DNA of 64,000 bases from Okapia johnstoni (taxonomy: Eukaryota; Chordata; Mammalia; Artiodactyla; Giraffidae). Every line of letters begins with the position of its first letter. Position 1 is the stretch's first letter. Below are positions 12,005 to 22,273 of the stretch, in pieces. The notes below the pieces were generated by a model that was given only the letters and a program-made list of their open reading frames with translations, was not told where the DNA came from and did not search any database. The stretch is taken from contig CM044322.1 of NCBI GenBank assembly GCA_024291935.2, forward strand, positions 24,117,405 through 24,181,404. Reading direction: 5' to 3'. The translations under genes and the position numbers were made by a program.

Positions 12005-12014
12005 CGTGTCTACT

Positions 12015-13044
12015 AAGCTTTGGATTCAAATAATATGTTCACTGATATCAGGCAGACTGATATATCTACCTTTATTTTTTTAAGACTGAACTCATTATCC
12101 CGATTCTGACCCTGTCCTTTTTCAAAATCCCTATTTAGGAAACCACAAGCCACCTGGTCACGAGAGACAGAAACCCAGGATCAGCCTAGGCTCCTCTTTG
12201 TATGCGATCTAGTCCTCACCAAAACATTCTCCCCATTGCTGTCTGACCTCTTCCAATGTCTCTAACTACATCTCTTACCTCTCTCCCAAACACATACTCT
12301 CTTGCTATTTCAACCCACTTAGGTATCCACTAATGCACTTTGCTGTTTATTTTGTGCCTCCGTGAATTTTACATTTCTTTTGGACTGCCTTTTCCCACTC
12401 CTCTGCCTGTTGAATTTCTAGATATCTTTTGAGTTTGGATTTTCACTTTGCCATCTGCAGTCATATTATTCATTATTATAAGCCTTTCGTTATCTGATAA
12501 GTATGTCTTACATATTTATACTTAAGTCACTAACTCAAAGATGATGAAATCAAGAGGGTGACAGAATATTAGGGCATTTTACTAGAAACCTGCCTCCAGG
12601 TTAACCTTGATCAACTAACCTATAATATCAAGCACAGTTGTTCATCCGTAAGTGAAACATATAACTGCAATATTATCCATTCCAAATTTCAGGTATTTAC
12701 ACCTAAGGGTAGCATGTTTCTAAAATAAAGCCATCCTATATATTCCCCCTCCTGCCCCCTCCATATTATGGGGCAATGATGTTACAAGTAACAAACAAAA
12801 ATCCAATATTTTTTGGATTAATTAGAAAAAAGTAATTTATTGACTCACACAATTGAAAAAGGAAGGTAAAAAATGTCATCGGGTATTCTAGCTCCAGAGC
12901 TTAAGTGGCACCCTCAGGATTCACTTCTTGGCTCTTCCGTTGCTCTGTCAAGCTCTCTCCACATGGTGGCAAGATGGTACTGGCAACTCAGCCTGACCTC
13001 CTTTCATCTTCTAACACAGCTAACCGGTGGCAATCCTGTGATAA
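12015..13044. other. single-copy sequence, nothing recognised
   Basis: No gene or clear repeat recognised. Confidence 0.4.
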
Positions 13045-13255
13045 TTTCAACCCAGACTGACCTAGGGTCAAATTCTGGTTCAGCCCTTTCCTAGCTGTGT
13101 GGTCTTAGGCAGGTGACTCAACTTTGCTGAGTTTGCTCAGTTTGAAGAATAAAATACTACCTTCATTGAGTTGCTCTGAGGACTGGATATTATTTATATG
13201 AATCATTTAGCACAGTATTCTGCACATGATAGGACTTCAGTTAAAGAAATATAAA
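13045..13255 (+). repeat. MIR SINE
   Basis: MIR core and tail words (AGCTGTGTGGTCTTAGGCAG, then 'agtttgaagaataaaatac'). Confidence 0.7.
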
Positions 13256-13275
13256 TATTAATATAGTACATTAAG

Positions 13276-13487
13276 AGGCTTCCCTGGTGGCTCAGTGGTA
13301 AAGAATCTGCCTACCAATGCAGGAGACACAGGTTTGATCCATGAGTTGGGAAGATCCCCTGGAAGAGGGCATGGCAACCCACTCCAGTATTCCTGCCTGG
13401 AGAATCCCATGGACAGAGGAGCCTGGCAGACTACAGTCCATGGGGTCGCAATAAGTAGGACACAACTAAGCAACTAAACAACAACAC
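13276..13487 (+). mobile_element. Bov-tA SINE
   Basis: Full Bov-tA ending in (AAC)n. An 11-bp direct repeat with one mismatch flanks it: AGTACATTAAG at 13,265-13,275 and AGTACATTGAG at 13,488-13,498. Confidence 0.93.
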
Positions 13488-13579
13488 AGTACATTGAGTT
13501 ACCTTAGAGTAACTTGCTCAACTAGTTAACTTATCCTATTATTTTATCAGAAATAAAATTGTATAAAGAATATAATTTT

Positions 13580-13712
13580 GGGACTTTCTTGGCAGTCCAG
13601 TGGTTAATCTCCAAGCTTGCAACATAGGAGGTGTGGATTCAATCCCTTGTCAGGGAACTAGAATCCCATATGTCATGCGGTGTGGCCCAGAATTTTTTTA
13701 AATAAAAAAAAT
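13580..13712 (+). mobile_element. CHR-type SINE
   Basis: tRNA-like head (GGGACTTTCTTGGCAGTCCA) and a 3' body with an A-rich tail. Confidence 0.85.
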
Positions 13713-14799
13713 ATTTTAAAAAGAATGTGATTATTAGTATAAAAGTATGGAATACAAGAAATATAATAATTAAAATAATTTAAATTCTATTCAGAGGACC
13801 CATTCTCTTAGAGTACAAAAAATTTAAATTCAATCAATTTGGAAAGCTTTCTAGCATAATTTCTTGAAGCTGACCTAATTTCAGGGGGGCTTGAAGAGGG
13901 CTTATTATCTGTTCCTTAAGTCTTCTGTACACCAGGCCTTCACCGTATTCCTTGACCCCCATTGTTAGCACTCACAGGTTGTTGCTGACATGCCTCTGGT
14001 ACATTAATTTGTCTCCTTCAGATCCAATGCTCTCTTCAATACTCTTATCCTAAGCTTTCGGTGAGGGGCATGGGAGTTAGAAGTGATGGTAGGAGTCTAT
14101 CTGCTGCATCTGGTCCATGCTAGAGGCAGGAATCTCTTTCCTAAGGCCAGTTTCAAACCTAGCCTGCCCCAATGAATCATTTCTGACATGGAGTTAAGAG
14201 AACAAGGCTCCTCTGTTTCTAATTTTCTCAGACCTATTTAATGTCTTCCCATTCTTCCTGGCATTAAGAGTACTACAAATAATATTTAACCACTCTATTT
14301 ATTTTTTAGTTATTTAATTCAATTTTAGACTTTCAAGAAACACTTGTATTTGGGAATACACAAATACATCCAATGAAGATTAATTAAAAACAGAATCATG
14401 CACAATCATGCATCATAAGTCATCTTGCATCCAGACACTAAAAGGCTCTCCTGAAACTAAAGATTACAAAAAGGAACATATTAAAAGTGAAACACCTAAC
14501 ATGTTTCGCTCTTCCAACTTCAGAAGGAAATGAGTGTTTAGTAAAGCAAATGTGTTACATCAGTGAGCGCAGGATTAAGCCAAGAACTGACAAAGCTTCT
14601 AGACTATTGTTTCTGACTACAATGTCAACTCTACAATTCTGATTACCACAACATATTTGAATAATAAATTTTAGTATTATACTTCAATTTTTTTTTCAAA
14701 ATTACTCTTGTATTCCAGAAGTTCAGAACTATGATAGTGACAGTTTGCTTGGGTCTAAGCCAAATACTCGCTTTAACACTAGGCTATTGAGCCTCCAGC
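13713..14799. other. single-copy sequence, nothing recognised
   Basis: AT-rich with no gene evidence. Confidence 0.4.
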
Positions 14800-14809
14800 T
14801 AAAATGTTT

Positions 14810-15084
14810 GCTGCTGCTGCTGCTAAGTCGCTTCAGTTGTGTCCGCTCTGCGCGACCCCATAGACGGCAGCCCTCCAGGCTCCCCCGTCCCTGGGATTCT
14901 CCAGGCAAGAGTACTGGAGTGGGTTGCCATTTCCTTCTCCAACGCATGCAAGTGAACAGTGAAAGTGAAGTCGCTCAGTCGTGTCCGACTCTTGGCGACC
15001 CCATGGACTGTAGCCCACCAGGCTCCTCCATCCATGGGATTTTCCAGGCAAGAGTACTGGAGTGGGGTGCCATTGCCCTCTCCG
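14810..15084 (-). mobile_element. BOV-A2 SINE
   Basis: Reverse BOV-A2 dimer with a (GCT)n start. A 10-bp target repeat with one mismatch flanks it: TAAAATGTTT at 14,800-14,809 and TAAAACGTTT at 15,085-15,094. Confidence 0.93.
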
Positions 15085-15094
15085 TAAAACGTTT

Positions 15095-15719
15095 AGTGTT
15101 CCTCTAAAATATTACCTCCTCCTTAATGATTTCCTTGTGGAAATAGTAAAGAAATGAATGTTTTCCTCTTCAGTACAAAAACTTGCCGGTTTTCACTCCG
15201 TGATCGATGTGAATATTGACATAATTTCTGGGCAAGTTTTGCCCTTCTCTGCTGGCTTCTTTCGATGCTCCTATCCCACCTCCATCCTTCTCCCCTTTTT
15301 AAAAAGTCAACTGCTTTGTATCTTAAATTCCTGAACCAAAAGAGAAATAGTTTCCAAGCTGCTTCCGCTCCTGTCATAGTTGGCACTTATGAGGTCTCTT
15401 GTAGCGTTTCTTGTCGGTGACAATGACCATAAACCATAGGAGAAAGAGCCTCAGCAAACCAGAAAATTAAGCAAGTTGCCCGTTATAATTACAACCTTTC
15501 GTAGTTTAGACTGCATCCTCATATTTCCAGAAAATTCTTCCGTTTAAAGGCCAAAGGTCAGACTAAGACTGGCTGGCAACCAACACACACATATCTCATT
15601 TCTAAATTTTATTTTTTAAGTTGTAAAATAAATATAGACCATATAACTGTAAACTTACAAAATGCAGAAAAACCCCGCACTCCACCGTCCAAACACAGCG
15701 AATTAAATAATTTGACGAA
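15095..15719. other. single-copy DNA upstream of the ANKRD45 promoter
   Basis: No repeat or coding signature recognised. GC content rises towards the CpG island. Confidence 0.45.
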
Positions 15720-15763
15720 ATCTCCCGCGTCTCTCGCCTCTCGCTTCCTGCACCTTGCAACCT

Positions 15764-15770
15764 TGACGTC
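15764..15770 (+). promoter_or_regulatory. CRE-like site TGACGTC
   Basis: Seven of the eight bases of a palindromic CRE (TGACGTCT here), 54 bases 5' of the X-box start. CREB/ATF/CREM binding is inferred, not shown. Confidence 0.4.
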
Positions 15771-15779
15771 TGCGCGCCG

Positions 15780-15863
15780 CAGCCGCTGCGCTTGGGGTGG
15801 CGCTGCTGCGCGCCGGGTGCGCCGTCGCCATGGTAACCACGCAATCCTGGGGCCTTGGGAGCG
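15780..15863 (+). other. ANKRD45: putative non-coding exon 1 of ANKRD45
   Basis: A strong donor (GCG|GTGAGT) ends this GC-rich stretch at 15,863. The next exon begins at an acceptor just before the ATG at 19,063, either after ATCTCAG (exon from 19,048) or after TTTTTGCAG (exon from 19,060). The 5' boundary shown is arbitrary because the transcription start cannot be read from sequence. The stretch contains ATGGTAACC at 15,830, which would open an upstream ORF if it lies in the mRNA. Confidence 0.45.
15824..15837 (+). promoter_or_regulatory. RFX X-box GTCGCCATGGTAAC
   Basis: The sequence fits the X-box pattern GTNRCC-N(0-3)-RGYAAC exactly, with both half-sites intact and a 2-base spacer. RFX-family factors use such sites in promoters of ciliary and testis genes (established). 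Its position in this CpG island suggests RFX control of ANKRD45 (inferred). Confidence 0.65.
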
Positions 15864-16120
15864 GTGAGTCTGAGTCCGAAGGTCCCGGGTCTGGGTCCGC
15901 GGTCACAGGGGCGAGGGTCGGCGCACCACGTGGGTGTAGAGGACAGCTGGCATCTCCCCGCCGCTTTGTTCGGTTTGGCTAGAGGAGAGTGGGCGCCAGC
16001 GCGGCGTCCTCAGGCTTTGCCTCAGAACCGAGCGCTGCGTCGCGGGTCGCGCTCCGAGGGTCGACCCCGTGCTTCAGGCGTCCCCTCCGGCCCACTCCCA
16101 GCTCTCCTCTGAGGCTGCCA

Positions 16121-16565
16121 CTCCGCATCTTCGTCCTCCGGCTTTTCCTTTGTTTAACTCGAGGAGCCCTTTGAGGCCTTATCCTTGAGCTGGCACTTAA
16201 AATCCTCAAGGGACTACATTTTTTGAAGAAAAAATTCAGTTGGTTTAAAAGGCCCTTGAGATCTGTCCCTCTACCACAACTTCATACAGCCTTGTGTGCC
16301 TTCCTGGCCCTTTGTTTTTGCTTATCTCATTACCTTCTCCTTTTAAGACTCCTGCTCTTCAATACCAAGTGTCACCTCTTCTGGGACGCCTTCTGGGGAC
16401 CTCCCCACTCTTGAGTCTCATTTAGAGGTCCAGTCTCTTTCCTTTCCAAGCACCCTTTGCTTATCACGTCCTTCATCCCACTGTGTCATTGCTGATTTGC
16501 TTGTGTCTTTCCCACCAGACTCTGATACCTGTGAAGTAGAGACCTATGTGATTTTATATTAGGAG
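16121..16565. other. intron 1, single-copy
   Basis: Pyrimidine-rich sequence with no repeat or exon recognised. Confidence 0.4.
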
Positions 16566-16568
16566 TGC

Positions 16569-16784
16569 ATCGTTGTTGTTTTGTTCCTAAGTGGCATCGG
16601 ACTCTTTGAGACCCTATATACTATAGCCCACCAGGCTCTTCTGTCCATGGAATTTCCCAGGCAAGAATACTGGACTGGGTTGTCATTTCCTTCTCCAGGG
16701 GATCTTCCTGACCCAGGGATGGACCCCACATCTCCTGCACTGGCAGGTGGATTCTTTACCACTGAGCCACCCAGGAAGCCCCAC
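16569..16784 (-). mobile_element. Bov-tA SINE
   Basis: Reverse Bov-tA running from the (GTT)n tail complement to the head complement CCACTGAGCCACCCAGGAAG. Confidence 0.9.
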
Positions 16785-17252
16785 GAGGGCCTTAGCAGTC
16801 TCCAAAGAATGCAAATTTTATAGTTAAAATTCACACTAATTTATTAAGGCAGAGCTATTCTCAATTCATTGTTGAGAATGAGTTTGGAAAAGTCGCATTA
16901 TTAATAAACCAGGACTAAAGCATGTGTCTTCTGACTCATAGTCTGCTCTGCCATTCTGCCTTCAGAGTTCCAGACCTCCTCTCCTCTCCATGGTCATGTT
17001 CTGTATGAACTGTTGGTTATATGTGGTGGGGTTGCAATTTTGATTCATGTTAGAACTTTTCTGGGCCAAGAAAATATCTATCCATACAGTAACTATTACA
17101 AATCTAGTAAGAATTAGAACTTAAAACAGAATTTAAAAAAGATTTATTAATTATTTTAGCAATAGCAGCATAAACCCACTGCGTAGTAAACATAAGTTAC
17201 ATATTTCTTATGGGAAAAACTATTATCTAAAACAAACATATTAGTTTTTTCA
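16785..17252. other. intron 1, single-copy
   Basis: Nothing recognised. Confidence 0.4.
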
Positions 17253-17893
17253 ATGTCTAAAAAGTTGTCTGAGGAGACTTTACGAATAGCCCTGGAAAGA
17301 AGAGAAGTGAAAGGCAAAGGAGAAAGGGAAAGATATATCCAACTGAATGCAGAGTTCCAAAGAATAGCAAGGAGAGAGAAGAAAGCCTTCCTCAGTGATC
17401 AATGCAAAGAAATAGAGGAAAACAATAGAAGGGGAAAGACTAGAGACCTCTTCAAGAAAATTAGAGATACCAAGGGAATATCTTATGCAAAGATGGGCTC
17501 AATAAAGGACAGAAATGGTATAGACCTAACTGAAGCAGAAGATATTAAGAAGAGGTGGCAAGAATACACAAAAGAACTATACAAAAAACATCTTCATGAC
17601 CCAGATAACCACGATGGTGTGATCACTCACCTAGAGTCAGACATCCTGGAGCATGAAGTCAGGTGGCTCTTAGGAAGCTTTACTATGAGCAAAGCTAGTG
17701 GAGGTGATGGAATTCCAGCTGAGCTATCTCAGATCCTAAAAGATGATGGTGTGAAAGTGCTGCACTCAATATGCCAGCAAATTTGGAAAACTCACCAGTG
17801 GCCTCGGGGCTGGAAGCTGTCAGTTTTCATTCTAATCCCTAAGAAAGACAATGCCAAAGAATGTTCAAACTACCACACAGTTTTGCTCATTTC
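17253..17893 (+). mobile_element. BovB LINE, central ORF fragment
   Basis: An unusually intact stretch of BovB polyprotein. A 220-codon open frame covers the linker ('NAEFQRIARREKKAFLSDQC') and the N-terminal RT region ('SGGDGIPAELSQILKDDGVK', 'FILIPKKDNAKECSNY'). It stops before the YADD-containing palm. It is bounded on the right by a second BovB in the opposite orientation. This is retroelement coding sequence, not a host gene. Confidence 0.92.
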
Positions 17894-17894
17894 A

Positions 17895-18656
17895 CATTGT
17901 TGTTCAGTTGCCTAGTTGTATCCGACTCTTTGCAACCCCATGGACTGCAGCACGCCAGGCTTCCCTGACCTTCACTATCTTCTGGAGTTGCCCAAACTCA
18001 TGTGCATTGAGTTGATGATGCCATTCAACCATTTCATCCTCTGTTGCCCCTTCTCCTGCCTTCAGTCTTTCCCAGCCAGCTTCAGGGTCTTTTCCAGTGA
18101 ATCAGCTCTTCACAACAGGTGGCCAAAGTATTGGAGCTTCAGCTTCAGCATCAGTCCTTCCAATGAATATTCAGGATTGATTTCCTTTAGGATTAACTGG
18201 TTTGATCTCCTTGCTGTGTGAGGGACTCTCAAGAGTCTTCGCCAGTTCCACAGTTGGAAAGCATCAGTTCTTCAGCACTCAGCATTCTTTATGGTCCAAC
18301 TCTCCCATCCATACTTGACTCCTGGCAAAACCATAGCTTTGACTGTATGGACCTTTGTCGGCTGCTGCTGCTGCTGCTGCTAAGTTGCTTCAGTCGTGTC
18401 CGACTCTGCGCGACCCCATAGACGGCAGCCCTCCAGGCTCCCCTGTCCCTGGGATTCTCCAGGCAAGAACACTGGAGTGGGTTGCCATTTCCTTCTCCAC
18501 TGCATGAAAGTGAAAAGTGAAAGTGAAGTTGCTCAGTCATGTCTGACTCTTAGCGACCCCATGGACTGCAGCCCACCAGGCTCCTCCATCCATGGGATTT
18601 TCCAGGCAAGAGTACTGGAGTAGGGTACCATTGTCTTCTCCTTAGTCGGCAAAGTG
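17895..18656 (-). mobile_element. BovB LINE 3' portion, split by BOV-A2
   Basis: Reverse BovB 3' end (GTTGTTCAGTTGCCTAGTTG onward) reaching to the GGCAAAGT word after the BOV-A2 insertion. It abuts the forward BovB fragment, forming a tail-inward inverted arrangement. Confidence 0.88.
18363..18642 (-). mobile_element. BOV-A2 SINE nested in BovB
   Basis: Reverse BOV-A2 with a (GCT)n start. The 8-bp target TTGTCGGC (18,355-18,362) recurs as TAGTCGGC (18,643-18,650), and BovB sequence resumes after it. Confidence 0.9.
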
Positions 18657-19047
18657 ACCCAATTTTTAAGGTCTTAATAATCTGGCTTCAATGATCCAAC
18701 TGTATTTATTACTTCTCCCCAACATGGACCCTTGTTTAAACAGATGAGTCTCTTTAACATTCTCTTTCAGTCTTTTCCTAATGAATCTCACCCACATTGA
18801 TGTTTTTTCTCCTGTTCCTATTGAATTTACTGTTTGCATCACACATTCAGCATTTTAGTATATATTCAGGCAGTCTATTGGTACATGATAAACTTTACTG
18901 ATTGAATGAATGAAGTATTTTATAATTATTTCAAACCAATTAAGTATTTTCATTCCATTCATATTGTCAGTTGACTGATCAAATAAATAAACAAATGCTG
19001 ATTTGTTTGAGTATGTTTCTATTACTTTTTCTCTGTTTTGATCTCAG
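18657..19047. other. end of ANKRD45 intron 1
   Basis: AT-rich intron ending in a pyrimidine tract and ATCTCAG acceptor. Confidence 0.5.
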
Positions 19048-19062
19048 GTATTTTTGCAGTTA

Positions 19063-19417
19063 ATGGAGTCAGAAGTACCCCCAGAGTCAGAGAGTTCAGA
19101 AAAATTAATATTTTCCTCACCGCAAGAAGAAGAGGAAGAAGAAGATGATAGTGAAGAAGAAGAAGAATCCAAAGAAGCAGAGGAAACTGCCACCATTAAC
19201 CCCCTCTTACCACCTGCTCTCACAGGGGATGGAGAAAGTTTGCAGAAGATTTTTGAGGATCCTGAGAATGCTCACCATGAGCAGGCCATGCAGCTGCTCT
19301 TGGAGGAAGACATCGTTGGGAGAAATTTGTTGTATGCAGCTTGCATGGCTGGGCAAAGTGATGTGATTAGAGCTTTGGCCAAATATGGTGTGAATCTGAA
19401 TGAGAAAACCACCAGAG
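19063..19417 (+). CDS. ANKRD45: ANKRD45 coding exon (N-terminus and first ankyrin repeat)
   Basis: First coding exon of ankyrin repeat domain protein 45. It encodes 118 full codons plus one base, ending at donor AGAG|GTATTT (phase 1). Residues 1-45 are low complexity and strongly acidic, with runs of glutamate at about 22-27 and 31-35. Residues 50-80 (PALTGDGESLQKIFEDPEN...) match the family's pre-repeat helices. Residues 84-117 (DIVGRNLLYAACMAGQSDVI...) form a canonical ankyrin repeat. I chose the ATG at 19,063 because the protein from MESE onward matches the human start. A TTG nine bases upstream is not needed. The Kozak context is modest (T at -3, G at +4). The next homologous piece, the second ankyrin repeat, should follow in a phase-1 exon that I cannot find before 40.8 kb. 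Family identity is very secure. Functions in cell proliferation and motile cilia have been proposed for the family, but the sequence does not show them. Confidence 0.95.
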
Positions 19418-19525
19418 GTATTTTGTCTTTTTTCTCTCATTCCTGTTACTTGTAACTACCTAAAGATACCATGTATTGTCTTTAAATTTGGATAAATTTG
19501 ATGTGCCTGCTTTATATTTTGCATA

Positions 19526-19575
19526 TGTTATGTGTGTGTGTGTATATATATATGAATGTGTGTGTATATGCATGT
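19526..19575 (+). repeat. (TG)n/(TA)n microsatellite, short
   Basis: Alternating TG and TA runs, with an imperfect (TG)n continuation. Confidence 0.75.
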
Positions 19576-19584
19576 TATTGTAGT

Positions 19585-19795
19585 ATAGCATAGTATTAAG
19601 AATACAGAATTTGATATTTGTTAACTGGGTGACTTGGGCAAGTTACCTAATCATTTTGTGTCTCTGTTTCATCTACTAAATGGCAATGATTATATTTTCT
19701 TTATAGGGTTTTCCTTATAGGTTATGAGGATTAAGTATGATAATATAAAGTTGGTATATAGTAAATGCTCAATAATCTTATTACCTATTTCCTTG
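19585..19795 (+). repeat. MIR SINE
   Basis: Words such as GGGTGACTTGGGCAAGTTAC and 'tctgtttcatctactaaatggcaatgat' are diagnostic. Confidence 0.75.
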
Positions 19796-20379
19796 GAAGA
19801 TTTATTCATTTTTGCAGTCATTATTCAATTAGCTCTTTAAATTAAGTCAATGTTTTGTTTCAGATTGGAGCTGTAAGACATGGTCATTGTAGAAAATGAA
19901 ACAGTGGTCTTTAGCAAATAGCAAATATAGATTTTCTTCATGCTTACATGGAACAGTTAAAAAAACTGATCATGTGTTAGGCCATAAAGGACGTGTCAAC
20001 AATTATCAAATAAACTATAGCATGCAGTCTGTGGTCTCTGACCACAGTAAAATAAAATTAGAAAATAGTGACAAAAAGATAACTGAAAATCCCTATAATT
20101 TTGGAAACAGGAACACACTTTTAATTATCTGTTGGTGACAGAAAATATAATAGAAATTATGAAATATTTAGGTGGCAACAGGATTGCTATGTCAGACTCT
20201 GTGAAATAAAACCAAAATTAAAATTCTAGTTTAATGTATACATTAGAATAAAAAATATTGAAAATTAGAAAGCAAACTATTTAACTCAAGGAGTTAGGAA
20301 AATAACAACTGAAAATCCAAAGAAAGAAGAAGATAAATAATAGAGTAAAATAATGACATTGAAAATAAAGACACAATAG

Positions 20380-20510
20380 GGAGGGAATTCCCTGTCAGTC
20401 CAGTGGTTCGGAGTCCGCCTTCCACTGCAGGGTGCCAGGTTTGATCCCTGGTGGACTGGGATTCCTGATTGGTAAGCTGCACAGTGCAGCCAAAACAAGC
20501 AAGCAAACAA
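20380..20510 (+). mobile_element. CHR-type SINE
   Basis: tRNA head (GGGAATTCCCTGTCAGTCCA) and box B-like GGTTTGATCCC. The short direct repeat ACACAATA lies on both sides. Confidence 0.85.
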
Positions 20511-21149
20511 ACACAATAAAGAGAATCAAACAAAACCAAAATCTGGTTCAGTGAGAAAAAAAGGACAGAGTGTAAATAATATTTGGAATTTTAAAATGAA
20601 GCATTCACACAGGAAAAAATAAGATTTAAAAAATTATTAGAAAATATCACAAACAACTTCATGATAATACATTTGAAAGCATGTATGAAATGGACAGTTT
20701 CTTCAATAAGATATATATAACCAAAATTGAGTCAAGAAAAAAAAAATAGAAACTTGATTACATCAACGATTATTTTAAAAAATTGAATAAGTAATCAGAA
20801 TCTGCCTGATTCTCCCACCCTTTCCAATTCCTAACTCAAATGTTTTAAAAGATATGGTTTACTACCATAGCCAATTTTGCAACATAAGAAGCTTATAAGG
20901 AAGAAGTAATCTCTAGCTTACACAAAGTTTCCATAGAATATAAAGAGAGTTGTACAACTGCTTATTTTATGAGATAACTTTTATAGCAAAACTAGTTAAG
21001 GACAAGCATTAGAAAGGAAAATTATAGGCCAATCATTTAATAACACAGATGCAAGCATCTTAAAATATTAACAAATTGAATATAATGTTGTGTGTTGAAA
21101 CATTTATTGGACTAGCTTGGGTTTATCCCATTTATGCAAGGATTTGCTT

Positions 21150-21474
21150 TTTTTAAAAAAGATTTGTTTATCAATTCTGGCTGCACTGGGTCTTTGTTGC
21201 TGCTCGAGTGCTTGTGGAGAGCAGGGACTCTTCTCTCGTTGTGGAGCACGGGCTTCTCAGTGCAGTGGTTCTCTTGTTTTGGAGCACAGGCTCTAGGTGT
21301 TCTGGCTTCAGCAGTTGTGGCTCCTGGGCTCTAGAGCGCAGGCTCAGAAGTTGTGGTGCATGGGCTTAGTTGCTCCGCAGCATGTGGGATCTTCCTGGAG
21401 TAGGGATCATACCTGTGTCCCCTTCATTGGCAGGCAGATTCTCAACCACTGGGCCATCAGGGAAACCTCAAGGA
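21150..21474 (-). mobile_element. CHR-type SINE
   Basis: Long reverse CHR SINE ending with ACCACTGGGCCATCAGGGAA, the complement of its head. Confidence 0.85.
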
Positions 21475-21645
21475 TGGCTTTAACATTAGAAAAATTGTTA
21501 GTATAATTCACTACACCAAAGATTATATAAACAAAACCACCTGATCATCTCAATAGATGTAGAAAAGTCTTTTGAAAGGAAATGTAGCATTCATTCATGA
21601 TGAAAGCCTTTGGGGAAATAGGAACAGAAGAAGCCTTTCTTAAGG

Positions 21646-22265
21646 CTGTGGAAAACTTGTAGCAAAATTTATCTAATATTGAATTTTAAGCTATTTAACT
21701 TGGGCAAGTTATATAACCTTTCCATGCTACAGTTTCTTCATCCATAAAAAGGGACTAATCGTAATATCTAATATTACATCCATAAAAATGGGACTAATAG
21801 TAATGTCTAAAAATCATACTACATAAAAGAAAATGAGAGCCCTAAATCAAATATCTGATAGTGTACCTCCAGCACTCCAGGGAGAGGGTGCTCTGACTAA
21901 TTGATATAGGTATTGCCATCCTCTTGTTAGATATTTTCCGGTGTGTGAAGATAGGTGTACAGTCTTTTGAGTTTGATGATGTACTCTAAGATAATCCATA
22001 TCTTCCTTCTGATTTCATGCTTACCATGAAGTCTTCTCATTTAACAGAAGTTGAAGGTGCATCCTGCTTTTTTCTTGCTGCTTATAATAAAATGCCAGAG
22101 GAGAGAGATAAATTGAGAGAAGAATTGCTAAATTAAAAGGAGCCAGGACTTAGATGATATATGATGATCTGGGAAATTTTAAGCTTGTTTGCCATTTCAG
22201 TGAAGATGATTTTATAATGAAATGTATGCATGAACTGGCTAACCTAACTGTACCAGTCAACTTGG
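21646..22265. other. intron: MIR remnant then single-copy DNA
   Basis: About 21,690-21,780 resembles a MIR ('acttgggcaagttatataacc'), with a short local duplication of 'catccataaaaa.gggactaat.gtaat.tctaa' at 21,738 and 21,778. The rest is unrecognised. Confidence 0.4.
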
Positions 22266-22273
22266 TGATTGTT

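Larger units (their letters stand above)
15720..16120 (+). promoter_or_regulatory. ANKRD45: CpG-rich promoter of ANKRD45
   Basis: Dense CpG sequence lies 3 kb upstream of the first coding exon and is isolated in an otherwise CpG-poor region. It contains a CRE-like TGACGTC (15,764-15,770), a perfect RFX X-box (15,824-15,837) and a consensus splice donor, GCG|GTGAGT, at 15,863/15,864. No TATA box is obvious. The start site is inferred to lie within or near this island. The island is symmetrical enough that divergent transcription is possible, but no antisense gene is supported. Confidence 0.75.
19870..21645 (+). mobile_element. ancient L1 ORF2 remnant with two SINE insertions
   Basis: Decayed L1 ORF2 text: the endonuclease-end motif 'DHVLGHKGRVNNYQINYSMQ', then 'SDHSKIKLEN', then after a SINE the RT start 'ENYRPII.*HRCKHLKI', and finally 'ISIDVEKSF' near 21,550. 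Stops occur throughout. CHR-type SINEs interrupt it at 20,380 and 21,150. Confidence 0.7.

Noticed and set aside
15797..15982. 61-codon frame starting with GTG at the CpG island
   Set aside because: It has a non-ATG start, runs through the strong splice donor at 15,864, and its openness is explained by high GC.
17253..17915. 220-codon open frame as a host gene
   Set aside because: The protein is BovB reverse-transcriptase polyprotein, with no promoter or splice context.
21150..21474. tRNA-like box B sequences as tRNA genes
   Set aside because: All such signals are heads of CHR or Bov-tA SINEs, lacking an intact cloverleaf.
22048..22135. Possible exon: AG acceptor followed by about 28 open codons (EGASCFFLAAYNKMPEERDKL)
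   Set aside because: It shows no family match, has a weak pyrimidine tract and ends in a stop. It is not the missing ankyrin exon.
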